From NCBI GenBank assembly GCA_030278955.1, contig JAOANR010000002.1, forward strand, positions 14,344,238 to 14,408,237: a DNA stretch of 64,000 bases, given 5' to 3'. The DNA is from Hygrophila difformis. Taxonomy: Eukaryota > Streptophyta > Magnoliopsida > Lamiales > Acanthaceae. This document shows, piece after piece, positions 11,961 through 23,146 of this stretch (position 1 is its first letter; each line of letters opens with the position of its first letter). The position numbers and the translations under genes were made by a program. The notes under the pieces were generated by a model that saw only the letters and a list, made by a program, of their open reading frames with translations, did no database searches and had not been told where the DNA came from.

Positions 11961-12582
11961 GTCTCTGTAACACCCCGGATTTGGTAACCCAGGCCGGGAT
12001 GCCACCGCCACACCTCCCTAGCAAGACACGGTTTCTCCGAGCTCACTAAAGAGATGCAAGGCTATGGTTTTCAGTATTTAAAATATTCAAACAGCCCATT
12101 CATATATAATTTAAAGATAATACATCAAAGTTGCAGCGGAATTTATAAGTTGTGCAGCGGAAATAATGTATAAGGGCCAACATGGCCAAAACACGGGTTA
12201 AACAGACCCGTTCATGATGTAATCCCCAAAAATTCCCAGTATGCATATGATGATGCATATTCTTCATTCTCTGTAAGAAAAAGGAGATATATGGTTTGGG
12301 TCAGCAAAAACGCGCTGAGTAAGCTAACACATAGCATGGGTTAGGGGTTTCAAAACCTTTAGTTAATTTAATAAAAAGATTTCTTGTAGTAAAATGATTT
12401 GCAAGGCGTAACTAAATAAATACTTAAAAATATTAAATCTTTTATTTTCCTCTCCCGTTACATAACCATTTCAACAATATTTAATTTAGCCGGCAATCCG
12501 GCGGCCGCAGCCATTTTCAAAAATATCATTTCTCATGTTTCAAGTTTATATTTCAATCTCCATTCGGCAAGCATTATATTTC

Positions 12583-12920
12583 AATTGCCTTTCGGCAAGC
12601 AAGATATTTCTATTGCCTTTCGGCAAGCAAGATATTTCAATTGCCTTTCGGCAAGCAAGATATTTCTATTGCCTTTCGGCAAGCAAGATATTTCTATTGC
12701 CTTTCGGCAAGCAAGATATTTCAATTGCCTTTCGGCAAGCAAGATATTTCTATTGCCTTTCGGCAAGCAAGATATTTCTATTGCCTTTCGGCAAGCAAGA
12801 TATTTCTATTGCCTTTCGGCAAGCAAGATATTTCTATTGCCTTTCGGCAAGCAAGATATTTCTATTGCCTTTCGGCAAGCAAGATATTTCTATTGCCTTT
12901 CGGCAAGCAAGATATTTCAA
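12583..12920 (-). repeat. 28-bp minisatellite of GAAA-tetraloop hairpins, 12 units
   Basis: Twelve near-identical units with period 28. Each has TTGCC-GAAA-GGCAA on the element-sense strand. Units alternate only at CTATTG/CAATTG. A degenerate unit precedes the array at about 12556. Because 28 is not divisible by 3, long spurious open frames appear in several frames; none is a gene. Confidence 0.95.
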
Positions 12921-13004
12921 AAGTATCATTTAGCTGGTGATCCGGCGGCCTCAGCCAATTTCAAAAATGTCACTTCTCAAAATATTTTTCGTTTCTTTTA
13001 TAGT

Positions 13005-13125
13005 TCACCATTCACCAGGGCTCTTGTGACCGCAATCCTCATAATCAATATTTATAAATAACCATTCGCCAGGGCTCTTATGTCCACTGGCCGTTCGCTT
13101 GGGCTCTTATGTCCACAAGCCGTCT
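13005..13125 (-). repeat. GGGCTCTTATGTCC hairpin repeats in the solo LTR
   Basis: The core GGGCTCTTATGTCC is flanked by different complementary arms: CCAG/CTGG at 13069-13090 and CTTG/CAAG at 13098-13119. A weaker copy lies near 13013. The same core is found in E2's LTR. Confidence 0.7.
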
Positions 13126-15411
13126 GGCCATATTGATCATATCAAACTTGGTCATAAATTCCCCAATGTTTCTAAAGAATTCTTTTAAAGAAAATGTTTT
13201 TATTTGGTGTAACGGGATTTTTCAAAAATATCGCTTTATCGTAATTCCAACGTCTCGATCGTTGTTTAAAAGATTTCAAAAATCGATCGATGTCACAGTT
13301 TGCGCCTTTTTGGTTTAAAAATCCATTTCTTAGGCGATTGATCTGAAATTTGTACAGCATCTCAAAATCATCCCAATGAACAACTTTCATGTTTTAAGTT
13401 TTTCGGAAAAACGATGGGAAGCATGTCAAAAATCGAGTTTTCTACACAAATAGTATGCTGTCAGGATTCAGGTTTGACACCTCTCAAAGATTTGACTTTT
13501 TGACACATCAAATGGACTTCAAAAATTCTGAAATTTTACAGGCACATACTAGACTTGATTTCCAACAACTTTTGTTTAGATCACATAGATTGGTTCGGGC
13601 TAGAAGTGATAGGAATAAGCTCATCAAGATCGGTTATGAAATCTGTCATCCTTTGACAATTCTTAAAAACGCAGAATATGTTCGATACGATTTGGGGTAT
13701 CAAAACTTGATGAAAATCTTTGAAATTTTTACACAATATAGCTTATGACCTTTGGATCAAAATCTTAGTTTTGAGTTTTCAGGTTTGAACACTCGAAGTA
13801 AGAGTTTTGCTCGTCGAGTTTGATTAAGAAATCTGTCAAGGTTCTTGACATCGGTTCTAACGCAGATCGGATCGGCTCGAGTTTGGAGGTTCAAATCTCA
13901 ATGAAAAATTCTAAAAACTTACAGGGATGTTCTAAACTCATAGATCTACAATTCTTATGTTCAACACCAATCCTAGATCGGTCTAGATCTAAGGTAAAAA
14001 TAGCTAACAAGATTGAGAATGAAATCTGTCCAAAGTTCTAAGATCCAGATTTAATGATCTTCGGTTTTGGGTCGGTTTCAGGTTTCAAAACCTCATGAAA
14101 AATTATGAAATTTTTACAGAAGCTAAATCAAAGTCTTAGGAACACTTTTCATGTTTTGAGTTTTATTGTTTGAGCAGCTTTAGAGGTTCGAAAAATTCAT
14201 ACGAAAACGCTGCGTTGAGGGTTTCTCTTGTTGACAGATTTTTAGAGTTTTCTTGAGTTGGATCTCTATGTTTGGTTGCATTTTAAGTCACCCAAAACCA
14301 TAGTAAGGTTAACTTACAGTGGGGATGATGTCTAGGAAGTCACGGGTCGTCCGGAATCCACGGGATGTCACGAACGAATCTCTTCCACCCGATTTATTCT
14401 TCCCTTGGCTCCGATTTGTGTTCGAATACGAAGATTCGTAAGTTAGGATGATGTTTATGATCTTAAAACCATATGGAAACTTGAATAACATCTTACCAAC
14501 AATCCAAAGCCTGAAATCCTTGATCTACACACTTCCTTGGTTGGATTTGGTTGCCGGAAACTCGTCGGAAAGTCGCCGAAGTTCGTCGGAAGAGTGTTTG
14601 GCTTTTGGGAGAGTTTTTGGAGAGTTTGGGGTGAATGATTGATGAAATGGCTGACAAATGGGGATAGGATTGATTACATAACATCCAAAAAGATGCTACA
14701 CCCGTGATAGATCGAGATTCTTCACTTGGGCCCCGAAAATTGGCGAGAAAGTCGCCAAAACGCGACAAAGGTTGCTGTCAGGCCTCCCACGCGGGGTTGG
14801 CGCGCGAATCGGCCAAAAGCCGCGCCGGGTGCGCGCCACCGAACGCGACAACGCGACTGTTGACACGGCGCGGGGTTGGCGCGCTAATGTAGGGAACCCC
14901 GCGCGGACAGCGCGCCGAACACGCCTGGGCTTCGGTCCGGGCGGTGTCGTGCGATCCGTCGTGTTTTTCCTCCTCTCTTTCGGACTTCTGTCCTCCTATG
15001 TTTTCGGGCTCGATTTTTCGGGTCATCCTCGGGTCATAAATTCTTATCTTAAGTTTATCTTGACTCAAATGAATTTCATGTTTGAGATCTTAAGTCCGTC
15101 GGTCTCGGATTCGTCGGCTTCTAATCCATCGTCTTTTGATTCCCGTGCAATTCGACTTCACGGGTTCTTGGAATTAAAATTCTTTTCCTTTATAAACTTA
15201 ACTCCAATTATTTTTACTCAATTCATGGAATGTCTTCGGGCTTCCTTTCCCTCTTTTATTCCATTTTGAATTTAAATCTATCGGCGTTTTATTTCCGAGC
15301 AATAATTTATTGTGATAAATTATTTTCTTCCTCTCGGAAATATTTCAACATTGATCGGAATCAATTTTTATTCCCTTGGACGTTGATAAAAATCTGGGGT
15401 GTTACAGTCTC

Positions 15412-15796
15412 CTAAGTAGTAGGTCGCTACGTGTATCTTCTCCTCATCAGAGCATTTGATAGCATTCAAGAGCTTATCAAAGGTACGGATCCAACCTTCC
15501 AACTTGGCCAGATCCTCTTGGCCGTCATAATGGGGTGGGTTGTAGGGGTTTACTAACGCCAAGTAGTTGACTCGGGCTACTGGCGGAGGTACTGTTGTTT
15601 GTGCCCTATGCACCTCGGCATTTCCTAATGCTACAAGGACTTCCTCCATAGTCCTTAGACGTTCTTCCATGTTGTTGGGTGCAGGAGGTACTCGTTCTCC
15701 TAGGTTTTGAGGGGTCTCATTGTTATTGGCCACGTTGGGGAGGTTAGCGTCAGTGTCGTTTGGACTTACCTTCCTTGGGTTTCTCCTAGGTGCCAT
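15412..15796 (-). pseudogene. E0 gag, N-terminal part
   Basis: It starts with MAPRRNPRKVSPND, rich in basic residues then Asn/Pro, followed by NMEERLRTMEEVLVAL and the capsid start YNPPHYDGQEDLAKLEGWI. It is open until the solo LTR at 15412; the remaining capsid lies at 11960-11208. E4 gag (58012) is the same family. The reading frame itself has no stop in this part. Confidence 0.85.
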
Positions 15797-16563
15797 TTTC
15801 TGTTATAACGTATATAGATTAGTTTATCAGAGTTTAGATAGATCGCTTGAACAAGAAATTTGCTAAATTGTATATGAGATCAAGTGTTAAACGCGCGCCC
15901 ATAAGACCACGTTTTTAGCATCGTGAGTTTCTAATTTCGAATTTCGAATTTTCGGATTTGTTGTTTGGAAATCCAAACAAGATTTTTGGAATAAAGAGTG
16001 TTTTAATAAAAACTTGATTTTTTTTTAATGTTCCACATAAGAAAATTTTCTAATTCGTACAAGGATAGGAATTGCTAAGGCCGAGACTCGTTATGTTTAG
16101 GCGTGCGCTTAGATGAATGAGATCTAGAACTACGGCAAGATCAGTCTCTAGTGAGCGTTTCTAATTCGATGTCAAGTCTCTAAGTTATCTAGGTGTAGCA
16201 AGAGATCTAAGTTAGAATATATCACGCTTCTAAGTTCTCTAAGTTTAGGCAATGCAGTATGCACATGCAAATGATGATTTCCCCCCAAAAATAATTCATG
16301 CACTATATATACATTTTTCTAATTTCCATGGGTTTTAAATAAAAATTTATTCCATGGAACTAATGCTTTAAAAATTTAAAATAATAGTTGAAATCCTTGG
16401 ACCTCTATATCGGGTAAAAAATAATTAACATTTGGGCTCAAAAGTATTTGGGGCAAGGAAATTTCAAAAATAATAATAATTTGGGCTTCTAAAAATAATA
16501 GCTTTAAAGTTATAATAATAATGTTTAAAAATAATAATGATAATAGATTTAAAAATATTCTGG
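15797..16563 (-). other. E0 5' leader between PBS and gag
   Basis: AT-rich untranslated leader. It contains poly-(AAT/ATT) runs at about 16460-16560 and the conserved words ATGCAAATGATGATTT and CCATGGGTTTTAAAT that recur in E2 and E4. No ORF. Confidence 0.7.
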
Positions 16564-16575
16564 GTTCTGATACCA
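16564..16575 (-). promoter_or_regulatory. E0 primer binding site
   Basis: The complement of GTTCTGATACCA, i.e. TGGTATCAGAAC, matches the 3' end of plant initiator tRNA-Met with one mismatch. It lies 3 nt from the 5' LTR. Confidence 0.85.
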
Positions 16576-16578
16576 CTT

Positions 16579-19161
16579 TGTAACACCCCGATTTTTGGTC
16601 ATCCAGGTCGGGATGTCACCGCCACACCTCCCTAGCAAGACACGGTTTCTCCGAGATTGCTAAAGAGATGCAAGGCTATGGTTTTTCAGAATTTAAAACA
16701 TTCAAACAGCCCATTCATATATAGTTTAAAAATAATATATCAAAGTTGCAGCGGAATGTAATATTTACATATATAGATAGCAGCGGAATTTAAAAATAGG
16801 GCCAACATGGCCAATCACGGGTTAAACAGGCCCGTTCATGCAAGTTCTAGTCTAATGCAAAATTTAAGAATAAAGTGTTTCCCAAAATTCCCATGTATGC
16901 ATATGATGATGCATATTCTTCAGCTCTGAAAGAAAAAGGGAAACAATATGGTTTGGTCAGCAAAAACTTGCTGAGTAAGTTAACACATACATGATTACGG
17001 GGTTTCAAAGCCATTAATTACATTTAAAGAAAAACATAGGCATACAAGACATGATTTAATGTATTCATCTAATAACAATTTAATCGCATAATTTAGAAGA
17101 CAGGGATTTTATAAGACCATAAATATAACTTGCAAAGCATTATAATTGTAGGACATAATTTAAAAGCATAATCCAAAAGGAACAATTTTCAAGTCTTCTA
17201 GTTTCATGTCTCAAGTCTCATGTTTATATCTCAATTGCTATTCGACAAGCTTTATTTATCAATTGCCTTTCGGCAAGCTTTATTTTTCAATTGCCTTTCG
17301 GCAAGCTTTATATATCAATTGCCTTTCGGCAAGCATTATATCTCAATTGCCTCTCGGCAAACATTATATTTCATGTGTATTTTATTTCAAACGAATTCCC
17401 AATCGTTTAAACCTTAAAGGCTAATTTCACCGTTCAACAAGATTTTCAATATTTGACTCGGTCAACCACAGTTTACTTCAAAATTCATTAAAAATCAAGT
17501 TTAAGTCTAAAAATTCTAAAATTTGACCGGTGACTTGAAAACACAGAGATGAAAAAGTTTTATGTTTTAAGTTTTTCGATCCGAGATACAGAATTAAGTG
17601 AAAAACGTCAATCTTTACCAGGGTGATAATCTGTCCGAGTTTCTACACATCAGTTTCAAGATTTCAAGATCTACCATAGCAAACTAACTTCAAATTTGAT
17701 GAAATTTTACAGGGAGATACTTAAGACATATATCTATAACTTTCATGTTCGACTAAAGTTTTGAATTGATTTAGATCTATTGTCAAAAACGTCTACAACT
17801 TCGGACCTATGTTCTGTCAGATTTCAAGATCCAAATTCAAAATAGTTCGGTTTATGATCGATTTCAGATATCAATTCTCAATGAAAAATTCCAAAACTTT
17901 ACGGAGATGTTCTTAACATATAGATCTACAACTCTTATGTTTAGCACCAATCCTAAATCGGTATAGATCTAAGGTAAAAATCAACCTCAAGTTCGGATAA
18001 AGAATCTATCACCGTTTCAAGATCTAAATCGAAGGCAGGTTTGTTTGTGGTTGTTTTCGGATATCAAAACACAATTAAAAATTATGAAATTTTTACAGAA
18101 GATAGATCTACTTCTTAGGAACGTCTTTCGTGTTTTAAGTTTTCCCTTTTGAACATGTTTAGGGGTTCGGAAAAATCATGCAAGTCTACTGCGCCGTGGT
18201 TTTCTTCGGGTTGACAGATTTTAGGTCTCTTGATTAGATCGTTCGGTTAGTTGTATTTTAAATCCTCCCAAAATCATAGTAAGATTAACTTAAAGATTCA
18301 CGGTTGTCCCGGCTCGTTGATTCGGAAGCGTGGCTTCTAGTCCACCGTTTCTCCTTGATTCCGTCGGGTTCTTCTCTCTCGATCCGGATCGGGGTTTAGA
18401 ATAGGAAAAGAATCGAGTTAGGATTCGGTTTTGAATCGAGAATGGAAAAAGGAATATATTGGATCTTACCACGATGATTGAAGACCCCAAAATTTATCCA
18501 AGACAGTCTCCTCTCTTGCCTTCGTGCCTCCGACGATTCCGGAATTAGGGTTTGACGTGTAGAGAGATTTCGTAGGGTTTGAAAGATGTTTGGGATTGAT
18601 TAAGATGGTTATTTATAGATGTGCAAGACCTAGGAGACGTCCAAAGGCTGGCCCTAAGTGTCTTGAGCCGAAAGGAAAGCAATTGAAGTCGGAAAATCCG
18701 GATTCGGGCGAGTGAATCTTGCAACGGGCGTTTCTGTCGAGTGGCGCGGGGTTGGCGTGGGGTTTGTGGAAACCCCGCGCGGACAACGCATGGACTTCGG
18801 TCCGGGCGGGTCGTGCGATCCGTCGAGCCTTTTCTCCTCTCTTTCGGACTTCTATCCCTCTATGTTTTCGGATTCCGATTTCCGGTCTATCTTCGGGCTC
18901 CTATTTCCTATCGTCATTTTATTCAGATCTAAATTTACATTTGTACGCGAGTTATTAAGTCCATCAGTGTTGGGTTTCCGTGTAACCATTTATTTGATTA
19001 AATTGTCTTCGGCTTCCCGGGTTCTCGGAATTTTGATTCCTTTTTAATTTAAATTCTATTTCTCATCTCTTATGATTCTTTATCTATTTATCATGTTTAT
19101 TTATTTATTATACTTATTTATTATTTATTTATTTTGTGTTGCAAAATTCTCGGGTATTACA
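16579..19161 (-). repeat. E0 5' LTR (right), 2583 bp
   Basis: Collinear with the left LTR. It is 56 bp shorter because its 28-bp array has five units instead of seven. The TATA box is at 18609-18618. The donor motif is mutated in this copy (CTTTAAGTTAA instead of CTGTAAGTTAA, at about 18285-18295 on the minus strand). Confidence 0.93.
17232..17371 (-). repeat. 28-bp hairpin array in E0 right LTR, 5 units
   Basis: Exactly 140 bp, five units of the same hairpin repeat as at 8932-9126. Confidence 0.9.
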
Positions 19162-19199
19162 ATTAAACACATCGTCCTCTCATCAATGGATGGCAACGG

Positions 19200-19302
19200 A
19201 GGGATGGCAATGGGTCCGGGTCAGACATGAAACCGAACCGAACCCGAGCCTCAGATTGGGTTGGGTCTTGGGTCGTGGCGGACCTGACGCATTGACATCC
19301 CT
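19200..19302. mobile_element. Small hAT-like MITE, copy B
   Basis: The ends AGGGATGGCAATG and CATTGACATCCCT are imperfect inverted repeats. It is homologous to 6934-7035 in copy A. Confidence 0.5.
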
Positions 19303-20489
19303 AATCATTCCAGTCTTTCAAACATGATCAAAATTAATATCCAAAAAAAATTTCCAAAATAAGTGTCTGGAAATACTAAAACATCCTACTCAGAATATTG
19401 TGAAAAATTATTTTTCATCCCAATTGGAGCCTATTGGGATAAATCTGGAGTAGCATCGAAGTAACAAATTTTACGGCACTTGATCACATCAACGGTAAAC
19501 AGTAAAATTAGATTGTTATTTTATAGATACAAATTTAGGGTGTTACGCAGGAGTGCGCCACAAATCTGATTTCATGCATGCATTCTGGTTAAAAGGACAT
19601 AGATAAATTTTAGCCTCAAATTCGCGGCATAATGTGCCCGCATGCCCAAGTGCGCCTGTGTTATACCAACGAATTTAGTCGCACTTAAAAAGGAGTGGAA
19701 TTAAATTCAAGATTAAAAAGAATTTAAATTCCAAGAGTCACGTGAAGTCGGAAATAATTTAATTAAATAAATTATTGCGCGGGAGTCAATAGCCGACGAA
19801 TCCAAGTTTTCGAATGCGAAGTAATTCGAGTTCAAAATAGATTGGAAATAGGAATTTATAGTCCGAGAATAACCCGATAATTAAGCCCAAAAATGTAGAA
19901 GGAGAAAAGCCCAAAAGAGACGAGGAAAAGGCCCGACGGAGGCGAAATGGCCCAGCCCGGGCGCACGGCCAGCCAGGCCGCGCGCGCCTCTCGCCCTATT
20001 GGGCCAAAAACGCGCCAAGTCCGCGCCGTATTAGACAGCAGCGGCCATGACGGGATTCAACCACCCAACTCCGGATTCTTCGCCATTACCTTCATTCTTT
20101 CGGCCCATGATCTTCAAAAACGACCTTGGGACGTGTTGAGATCGTTTTGGACTACTTATACCCCATACCCAACCCTCCACTCTAACAAGCACCAAAAATC
20201 TTTCACACCTTCTACCTCTGAAAAACCTAGTTGGTGAGCAAACAAGGACAGTTTGGGCAAGGAAGACGGTACTTGGACGAGATCTAGCACTCCACAGCCG
20301 TAGGTTGGTGGTAATGGAAAGTTTCAATCCTCACTTTATGTATTTTGGTCGATCATAGAGTTGAACATTCGGTTTTTTATCTTATTTTCATGAAATGGAC
20401 CATAGAACAGGAAGGCGTAAGGATTTGGACTCGCCCGTAGAATTTGGAAGCTTCATCATCGAGATATAACGCTGTAGAACCTTTCTCAA

Positions 20490-21905
20490 GTAAGTTAGTT
20501 CGTGGCATATCAATTTTGGAATGTTTTTGTCGATTGGTTTAAGAGATAGAAGTGAATTATGAAAATCTGTCACCAAACCCCCTTTGCCGCGTGTTTTGGA
20601 AATCTGAGTTGCTAGACCTTTTCGAGCATCCAAACTGAAAACATAAAACTACAATTGTTCCTAACATTTTAAAGTATATCGTGTTAAAATTTCATAAATT
20701 TACGTCGATGTTTAGACCACCAAATCGGATCTGGTTTACCCTTCGTTTTCTGTAAATCTCAAAAACCTGACAGATTTGAAATATGAACTTAATAAGCATT
20801 TTTCTAATAGATCCGATCAGATTTAAACTTTGCGATACAAATGAAACTTGTAGATAATTGTATCTAGTTTATGCCTGTAAACTTTCATAAATTTTGAATG
20901 TTGTTTCTATGTCAAAAACTTTTTGAAAGTTATTTTGTCAATTCTGAATCCCGACAGCTTATGAAATTTGCAAAGATCTCGATTTTTTACTTAGATTGGC
21001 ACCGTATTTTAAAATCACAAAACATGAAAGTTGTTCGTCCATATGTCTAGATCTACTGTACAAATTTCATATCGATCGCCTTAGAAACGGATTTTTAAAG
21101 CCAAAAGACGTAAACTGTGACATGAGATTTTGTTACAACTTATTGAGATGGAATTTTTCTAAACATATGTTTTAGGTCCGTGTTAAAACGTTCATAACTA
21201 TTTTCAAACACCCGTTACACTAGGTTGAGCTAGATCTCCACTTGCGAATTTGGGGGTGAGTGCTCTTCGGGGTGCCCTTCTAACTGTCACGTCATGCCTA
21301 AACGGGCGATGGTGATTATTTTTGCGAATTAGAGGGCGAGTGCTCTGTAGGGTGCCCCTTTAACTGTGTCACGCCGTGCCTAAACGGACGATGGTGATTT
21401 TTTGTGATATTGTGCCAAAACGGCCATTGATATTAGAGTCTGCACTCTCGGGTGTATTCGCATGGGTTACCCGATGCTCCGGAGTATGTCTGTGTATGGC
21501 TTATTTGGCTGCGGCCAACGGATTCGTGATATGAAATACTTGAGATATGAGATACTATGATTGTGGCGTCCTCCTCTTAGTTAATGGAAATTAAAAGACT
21601 TGAATGCGATTTTTATTCACTAAATTATTTGTGCTTTTAAATTCATGTTTAAACATGAATTTATGCTTTTATTTAAACTTCATATTAATATTTATAATAT
21701 TCATGTACGCCTCCTTACACTTTAAATTATGCCTATGAATACTTAATATTAATGTTATCAAAGTATATTTTTATATTAAATTGTGCATGAGTAAAAAGGT
21801 ACATTTTTATTAATTAAATTTTAAAACTCATTATTGTTATGTTAGGAATTAACTTACTCAGTATTTATATACTGATAAAATTGTTGTTTTTACTTTTCTT
21901 TACAG
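20490..21905 (+). other. Candidate leader intron in the plus solo LTR
   Basis: The donor CAAGTAAGTTAGTT (G at 20490) and the AATTAACTTAC at 21847-21857 form eleven pairs with one G-U. A hairpin CAGTAT-TTAT-ATACTG (21859-21874) with CTGAT follows, then TTTTTACTTTTCTTTACAG ending at 21905. The length is 1416 nt. Confidence 0.5.
21240..21430 (+). repeat. Tandem repeat of about 80 bp in the plus solo LTR
   Basis: Two long units contain GAGTGCTCT...GGGTGCCC and GCCTAAACGG-CGATGGTGATT. A third partial copy reads GTGCCAAAACGGCCATTGAT. The element GCC-NAAAC-GGC can form a 3-bp stem; E1's LTR carries the complement of GCCAAAACGGC near 31440. Confidence 0.65.
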
Positions 21906-22484
21906 AGTATGGAGATATGGCACGATCATATGCACGCATCGGGATTTGGAATCTAGAAATATTATCGACATGTAGCATTTTTATTTAGACTTAAATACTC
22001 ACTGTGTTTTGGCCATGTCGGCCCCCATTTTATTTTCCGCTGCTATTTATTTTTATTATGCATGCATGTGATACTATTATTTTTAAATTAAATCTATTGG
22101 GCTTGATGTTTAAATTATATTTTGAAACCCTTAGCCTTAGCATCTTTCAAGTGAGCTCGAATGAAGTCGTGTCTTGCTTGGGAGGTGTGACGGTATCATC
22201 CCGGCCTGGGTTATCAAAACTGGGGGTGTTACAGCCTGAGAGTCTAGTAATCTACTCATCAACAGAAGAATATGAAGTTTTCAAACTCCTCCAGTTTGTT
22301 TTTAGGTAGGTGAAACTCACTTTTACTCAGATTTTCTATAGAACTTGATAATGACAGACTGGAAGGAGACATTGGGAGCATCCTAACAACAAAATGCAAG
22401 CACATGAAGATCCAATCAAAATTTTGTTGATTGAAACACTATGTATGTGGGTGCTGTTTTCATATTTCTTGTTTGTACTATTTA

Positions 22485-22882
22485 GGCCATCTCCAATGGG
22501 GAGAGCTAAAATTTTTAGCTCTCCCATGTCCAGCGCCACGTCAGCAATGCGCTGACGTGGCGCATGCTCCTCCATTTTGGAGGAGCTCTGCCGGTGCCCG
22601 GTAGCTTTTTTTTTGTTTTTTTTCTCTTTTTTGTTTCTTTTTTTTTTTGAATTTTAAAATACAATAATTTATAAATAATTCTGTAAAAAAATTAATTAAA
22701 ATGATTTTTCTTATATTTTTTATTTAAATTCTTTACAATAATGATGTGGAAAATATTGAGTTGTTTTATTAGAAATGAAAATGAGATAAAGTTAATTAAT
22801 GATGTGGAAGAAAGAGAAGATGGTGTGGTAGGAAAAAGTAGGAGAGTTAGGAAAAAGTATGAGAGCTTTGTTAGAGATGGCC
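22485..22882. mobile_element. Tourist-like MITE (PIF/Harbinger type)
   Basis: The terminal inverted repeats are GGCCATCTCCAA and GGCCATCTCTAA (the latter read on the minus strand), and the 3-bp target duplication TTA is at 22482-22484 and 22883-22885. Copy A has a single TTA at the same site. It is 398 bp with no ORF. Three perfect hairpins lie in its left third (22501-22523, 22533-22563, 22566-22586). Confidence 0.88.
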
Positions 22883-22949
22883 TTAGGATGTGTCAAATAA
22901 TATACGTTTTATGTATTTAAGACCTTGTGTCATTAAATATCAGTGTACA

Positions 22950-23121
22950 GGGGATGGAGACTTACTCTAGTAGTCAAATTTCCGGACTCCCAACCTATAG
23001 ATTGAGAGTTCGATTCCCCACCCGGCACACTATCCCTCTCATTTATCCCTTTGTAATTTGTGTGGAATGGGCTTTCACCACCCTTTCCTAGCTTGTATAG
23101 GCTGTTCAGCAAAAAAAAATT
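22950..23121 (+). mobile_element. tRNA-derived SINE, copy B
   Basis: Homologous to 7978-8176. It has an A-box-like CTCTAGTAGTC and a B box GAGTTCGATTCCCC, and an A-rich 3' tail. A perfect 11-bp TSD ATCAGTGTACA lies at 22939-22949 and 23122-23132. Confidence 0.78.
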
Positions 23122-23146
23122 ATCAGTGTACACCATCAACTAGATT

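Larger units (their letters stand above)
12271..14317 (-). other. Candidate leader intron in the minus solo LTR
   Basis: The donor GTAAGTTAAC (14308-14317 complement) pairs with GTTAGCTTAC (12319-12328 complement) through ten pairs including one G-U. The acceptor CTTTTTCTTACAG ends at 12271. It is longer than in its relatives (2047 nt), largely because of the 12-unit array and the second hairpin array. Confidence 0.5.
11966..15406 (-). mobile_element. Solo LTR (3441 bp) inserted in E0 gag
   Basis: The termini are TGTAACACCCCGG and GGGTGTTACA, with TSD GTCTC at 11961-11965 and 15407-15411. Gag coding sequence resumes exactly across the TSD (TYYLGDEADEWW). No PBS, PPT or coding region is present, so it is a solo LTR left by LTR-LTR recombination. 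Its orientation is minus, judging from the conserved U5 end at the left. Confidence 0.92.
8279..19161 (-). mobile_element. E0: LTR retrotransposon, Ty3/gypsy Tekay-like, pol deleted
   Basis: The LTRs are 8279-10917 and 16579-19161, the termini are TGTAACA...GTATTACA, and the 5-bp TSD ATTAA lies at 8274-8278 and 19162-19166. The PBS complement at 16564-16575, next to the right LTR, makes the minus strand the sense strand. The internal region has only gag, itself split by a solo LTR, and the last codons of pol, so E0 is non-autonomous. Copy A of the surrounding duplication shows the empty site. Confidence 0.93.
19659..22233 (+). mobile_element. Solo LTR (2575 bp), plus orientation
   Basis: The termini are TGTTATACC and GGGTGTTACA, with TSD GCCTG at 19654-19658 and 22234-22238. 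Copy A retains the uninterrupted site TGCGCCTGAGAG, so the insertion is certain. Nothing coding lies inside. The conserved U5 block (CTTGGGAGGTGTGACGGT) at the right end gives the orientation. Confidence 0.94.
8199..23146. repeat. Tandem duplication, copy B, expanded by insertions
   Basis: Copy B is the same ancestral segment as copy A but is interrupted by E0 (8279-19161), a solo LTR (19659-22233) and a Tourist-like MITE (22485-22882). Removing these restores collinearity with copy A. The two copies differ by scattered substitutions, so the duplication is old. Confidence 0.83.

Noticed and set aside
12583..12920. CRISPR-like array
   Set aside because: Repeats are contiguous with no unique spacers, and the DNA is eukaryotic.
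12535..13061. Long repetitive open frames (PFGKQDISIAFRQARYF pattern) in several frames
   Set aside because: They arise from a stop-free 28-bp repeat read in all frames inside an LTR; there is no start context and both strands are open.
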